From the NCBI GenBank assembly GCA_027485005.1, contig JAIXRX010000104.1, forward strand, positions 1-8,760: 8,760 nt of DNA. The letters are read 5' to 3'. The translations under genes and the position numbers were made by a program. The stretch's first letter is position 1, and every line of letters starts with the position of its first letter. This document shows, one piece after another, positions 7,873 through 8,760 of the stretch. This DNA comes from Alphaproteobacteria bacterium. GTDB lineage: Bacteria > Pseudomonadota > Alphaproteobacteria > Rickettsiales > JAIXRX01. Below the pieces are notes generated by a model. It had not been told where the DNA came from. It did not search any database and saw only the letters and a program-made list of their open reading frames with translations.

Positions 7873-8097
7873 TTCCATTAATCCTTTAATTGAAAACTGC
7901 TCAACTAAAGGGCAGCAGGAATACGCGTTGAAACAGCTAAAAACAGCCAGAAAAACACAAGGCCCTAAAAATTTAATTTTTCAGAATGTTGTCGGCTCAA
8001 CCCGAATGTTACCTTCCTAGGTATTCTTCGTCTGCTAACCGCAGAACATTCCAAGGACCCTTATCAGAACATATTGCAATATATATGCCCTAGATTC

Positions 8098-8136
8098 GGT
8101 GAATGTAGCGCGGTTCGATTCCATTCGCCTGCTCCA
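8098..8136 (+). pseudogene. tRNA-Gly-like 3' end, probable relic
   Basis: GGTTCGATTCC is a perfect T-loop core, followed by CGCCTGC-T-CCA (8126-8136), which has the form of an acceptor strand, discriminator and encoded CCA. The stretch starting at TGAATG resembles the 3' half of bacterial glycine tRNAs, which commonly end in a similar GCTCCA. However, the T stem is poor (CGCGG against CCATT, two mispairs), no upstream GCAGGCG partner exists at the right distance, and no D or anticodon arm can be drawn. A working tRNA is therefore unlikely. Alternatively the segment folds as a plain hairpin (GGTGAATG, 8098-8105, with CATTCGCC, 8122-8129, one G-U pair) and the resemblance is accidental. Confidence 0.4.
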
Positions 8137-8174
8137 CACAAAAGCCACCTACTGCGGTGGTTTTAGTGTGTTTT
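8135..8174 (+). terminator. Hairpin with T-tail, terminator-like on plus strand
   Basis: Arms 8135-8149 (CACACAAAAGCCACC) and 8156-8170 (GGTGGTTTTAGTGTG) pair over 15 positions with one A-A mismatch and one G-U, around a 6-nt loop TACTGC, and are followed by TTTT. It starts at the CCA of the tRNA-like segment, as terminators behind tRNA genes often do. No intact plus-strand gene precedes it. In the minus direction it could act as a weak second stop behind the adhesin gene. Confidence 0.5.
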
Positions 8175-8194
8175 GGGAATTGCCGTTGAACTAC

Positions 8195-8231
8195 AAAAAT
8201 AAAGGCCGAGAGGGGTTTCCTCCCGGCCTTT
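8195..8231 (-). terminator. Intrinsic terminator of the adhesin-like gene
   Basis: On the minus strand a hairpin with outer stem AAAGGCCG/CGGCCTTT (8224-8231 with 8201-8208) and inner GAGG/CCTC pairing is followed directly by ATTTTTG (8195-8200 on the plus strand read in reverse). It begins 21 bp after the stop codon of the minus-strand gene that ends at 8253. A GC-rich stem plus U-run is the standard Rho-independent form. The plus-strand side has only TTTG, so it should work in one direction. Confidence 0.9.
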
Positions 8232-8252
8232 GATAGATGTGGCATTGATAGA

Positions 8253-8760
8253 TTAGATATCGGTGCCTACGCTACCGCATGGTTTGTTTTCAAAGAAGCT
8301 GTTGGCACATTCAATGGCCGCCGTGTCTTTGTTATTCGTTTTCTTCTTTGGTTTCACGATATTCGAACCACCCGCTGCAGGCGCTAAATTAGCCAGGTCC
8401 TGAGGGCTTTGGCCACCCGCTGCCGGCGCAAGGTTTGCAAAGCCGTTGGCGTTGTTGTTACCACTACGAAGGTTCACATTGGTTCTCGTACCAGAGAAAT
8501 CAAATGGCTCGAAGAAGATGTTTTGAACATTTGATTGGTTAGCAACAGAAACCACCGGACGGTCTAACGAATCAAACAACACGAGATTAAAGGTGTCTGG
8601 TGTTTGCGTAGAAGTGGTTAAACCGCTTGGAATGCTGCCAACGCCAGAGGTTGGGCTACCACCACCAGAAGTTGGGATGTCGCCACCACCCTCAGTCGGA
8701 GGAACTGGAGGTCTAGGAGCGCTGATGGTCAAGAAATTACCAACGTAGTTAATCGTATAA
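8253..8760 (-). CDS. C-terminal part of a filamentous-haemagglutinin-like surface protein (5' end outside window)
   Basis: The frame is open to the right edge and codes for 168 visible residues; the TTG at 8732 is internal, not a start. The first visible residues, YTINYVGNFLTIS, match the closing strands of the Ig-like MBG-type repeats found in many large filamentous-haemagglutinin-type proteins. Next comes a linker rich in Pro, Gly, Ser and Thr (about visible residues 14-45), a more structured stretch (FNLVLFDSLDRPVVSV), an Asn-rich segment, two ANLAPAAGG units 15 residues apart, a basic patch KPKKKTNNK, and a C-terminal segment with two cysteines (IECANSFFENKPC). No LPxTG motif or beta-barrel is evident. 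A secreted or surface-exposed adhesin, possibly of the two-partner type, is inferred. A strong terminator follows the TAA stop. The gene is separate from the kdp operon. Confidence 0.6.
   Translation of the reverse strand, partial: YTINYVGNFLTISAPRPPVPPTEGGGDIPTSGGGSPTSGVGSIPSGLTTSTQTPDTFNLVLFDSLDRPVVSVANQSNVQNIFFEPFDFSGTRTNVNLRSGNNNANGFANLAPAAGGQSPQDLANLAPAAGGSNIVKPKKKTNNKDTAAIECANSFFENKPCGSVGTDI
8368..8438 (-). repeat. Duplicated 45-bp unit in the adhesin tail
   Basis: Two in-frame copies encode ANLAPAAGG, at 8368-8393 and 8413-8438, with a 45-bp (15-residue) period. The DNA of the copies has diverged at synonymous sites (for example GCAGGCGCT against GCCGGCGCA on the plus strand), while the peptide stayed the same. 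This points to an old duplication kept at protein level. Confidence 0.75.

Larger units (their letters stand above)
7873..8200. other. Intergenic region between kdp promoter and adhesin terminator
   Basis: No convincing protein gene is present on either strand. From left to right it contains spaced A-tracts with a doubled AAACAGC (7931-7955), a 15-bp AT palindrome (7967-7981), GAATGTT twice in direct orientation and once inverted (7984-8051), a small TACCT/AGGTA hairpin (8010-8023), doubled CAGAACAT (8042-8049 and 8065-8072), and the palindrome ATATTGCAATAT (8071-8082). A tRNA-like 3' end (8098-8136) and a strong hairpin (8135-8170) follow. The rest looks like ordinary AT-richer spacer. Confidence 0.6.

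Noticed and set aside
8044..8058. GAAC-N7-GGAC, near the alphaproteobacterial LexA pattern GAAC-N7-GAAC
   Set aside because: One half-site is imperfect, no gene starts just downstream, and such a short degenerate match is expected by chance.
7986..8093. 35-codon plus-strand frame in the intergenic region
   Set aside because: It has no Shine-Dalgarno sequence, no hydrophobic or domain pattern, and crosses the repeat cluster; chance length.
8098..8240. Acceptor piece of a permuted two-piece tmRNA
   Set aside because: No GGGGC-type 5' acceptor strand, TTCGAC D-arm motif or tag reading frame follows downstream; the T stem is also poorly paired.
8239..8257. Short GATAGAT-like repeats near the stop of the adhesin-like gene resembling the KdpE boxes
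   Set aside because: They lie across a stop codon and terminator flank, are not at 11-bp spacing and are not near a promoter.
1..8760. CRISPR arrays, insertion sequences, integrase genes
   Set aside because: I found no regularly spaced identical repeats, transposase or integrase motifs, or long terminal inverted repeats on either strand.

Overview
The window is almost entirely one minus-strand operon for the high-affinity potassium pump Kdp and its two-component sensor. It is read from about 7.8 kb down to the left edge. The gene order is a 31-aa membrane microprotein, then kdpF, kdpA, kdpB, kdpC, kdpD and kdpE, with kdpE cut by the window start. The genes are packed tightly: ATGA overlaps join microprotein to kdpF and kdpF to kdpA, 4 bp separate kdpA and kdpB, 11 bp kdpB and kdpC, 15 bp kdpC and kdpD, and kdpD overlaps kdpE by 8 bp. 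The layout is the classical proteobacterial kdpFABC-DE arrangement. Protein lengths and motifs look intact, so the system appears functional.

Region by region: 1-522 is the N-terminal 174 residues of the response regulator KdpE. 515-3181 is the hybrid sensor kinase KdpD. 3197-3772 is KdpC, 3784-5850 is the P-type ATPase KdpB, and 5855-7600 is the K+-channel-like KdpA. 7597-7686 is KdpF and 7686-7781 is the extra microprotein; both are very small. Upstream lies a compact promoter region with a TATATA -10 candidate at 7831-7836 and a tandem 9-bp direct repeat at an 11-bp period (7853-7872). That repeat is the best candidate for the KdpE operator.

7873-8200 has no convincing gene. It holds A-tracts, several short repeats and palindromes, a tRNA-Gly-like 3' end without a matching 5' half (8098-8136), and a strong hairpin (8135-8170). 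A clear intrinsic terminator at 8201-8231 closes the last gene, the C-terminal 168 residues of a large protein on the minus strand (8253 to the right edge). That tail ends an Ig-like/MBG-type beta repeat, then becomes Pro/Gly/Asn-rich with a duplicated 15-residue unit, and resembles the end of a filamentous-haemagglutinin-like surface protein.

How it works together: KdpD senses low K+ or turgor and phosphorylates KdpE, which should bind the promoter at the top of the operon. KdpF, A, B and C then form the inner-membrane ATP-driven K+ pump. The organism is most likely a proteobacterium, and an alphaproteobacterium is plausible from the style of the Kdp proteins, the tRNA-like end and the large MBG-type adhesin. 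The species cannot be named from this window.
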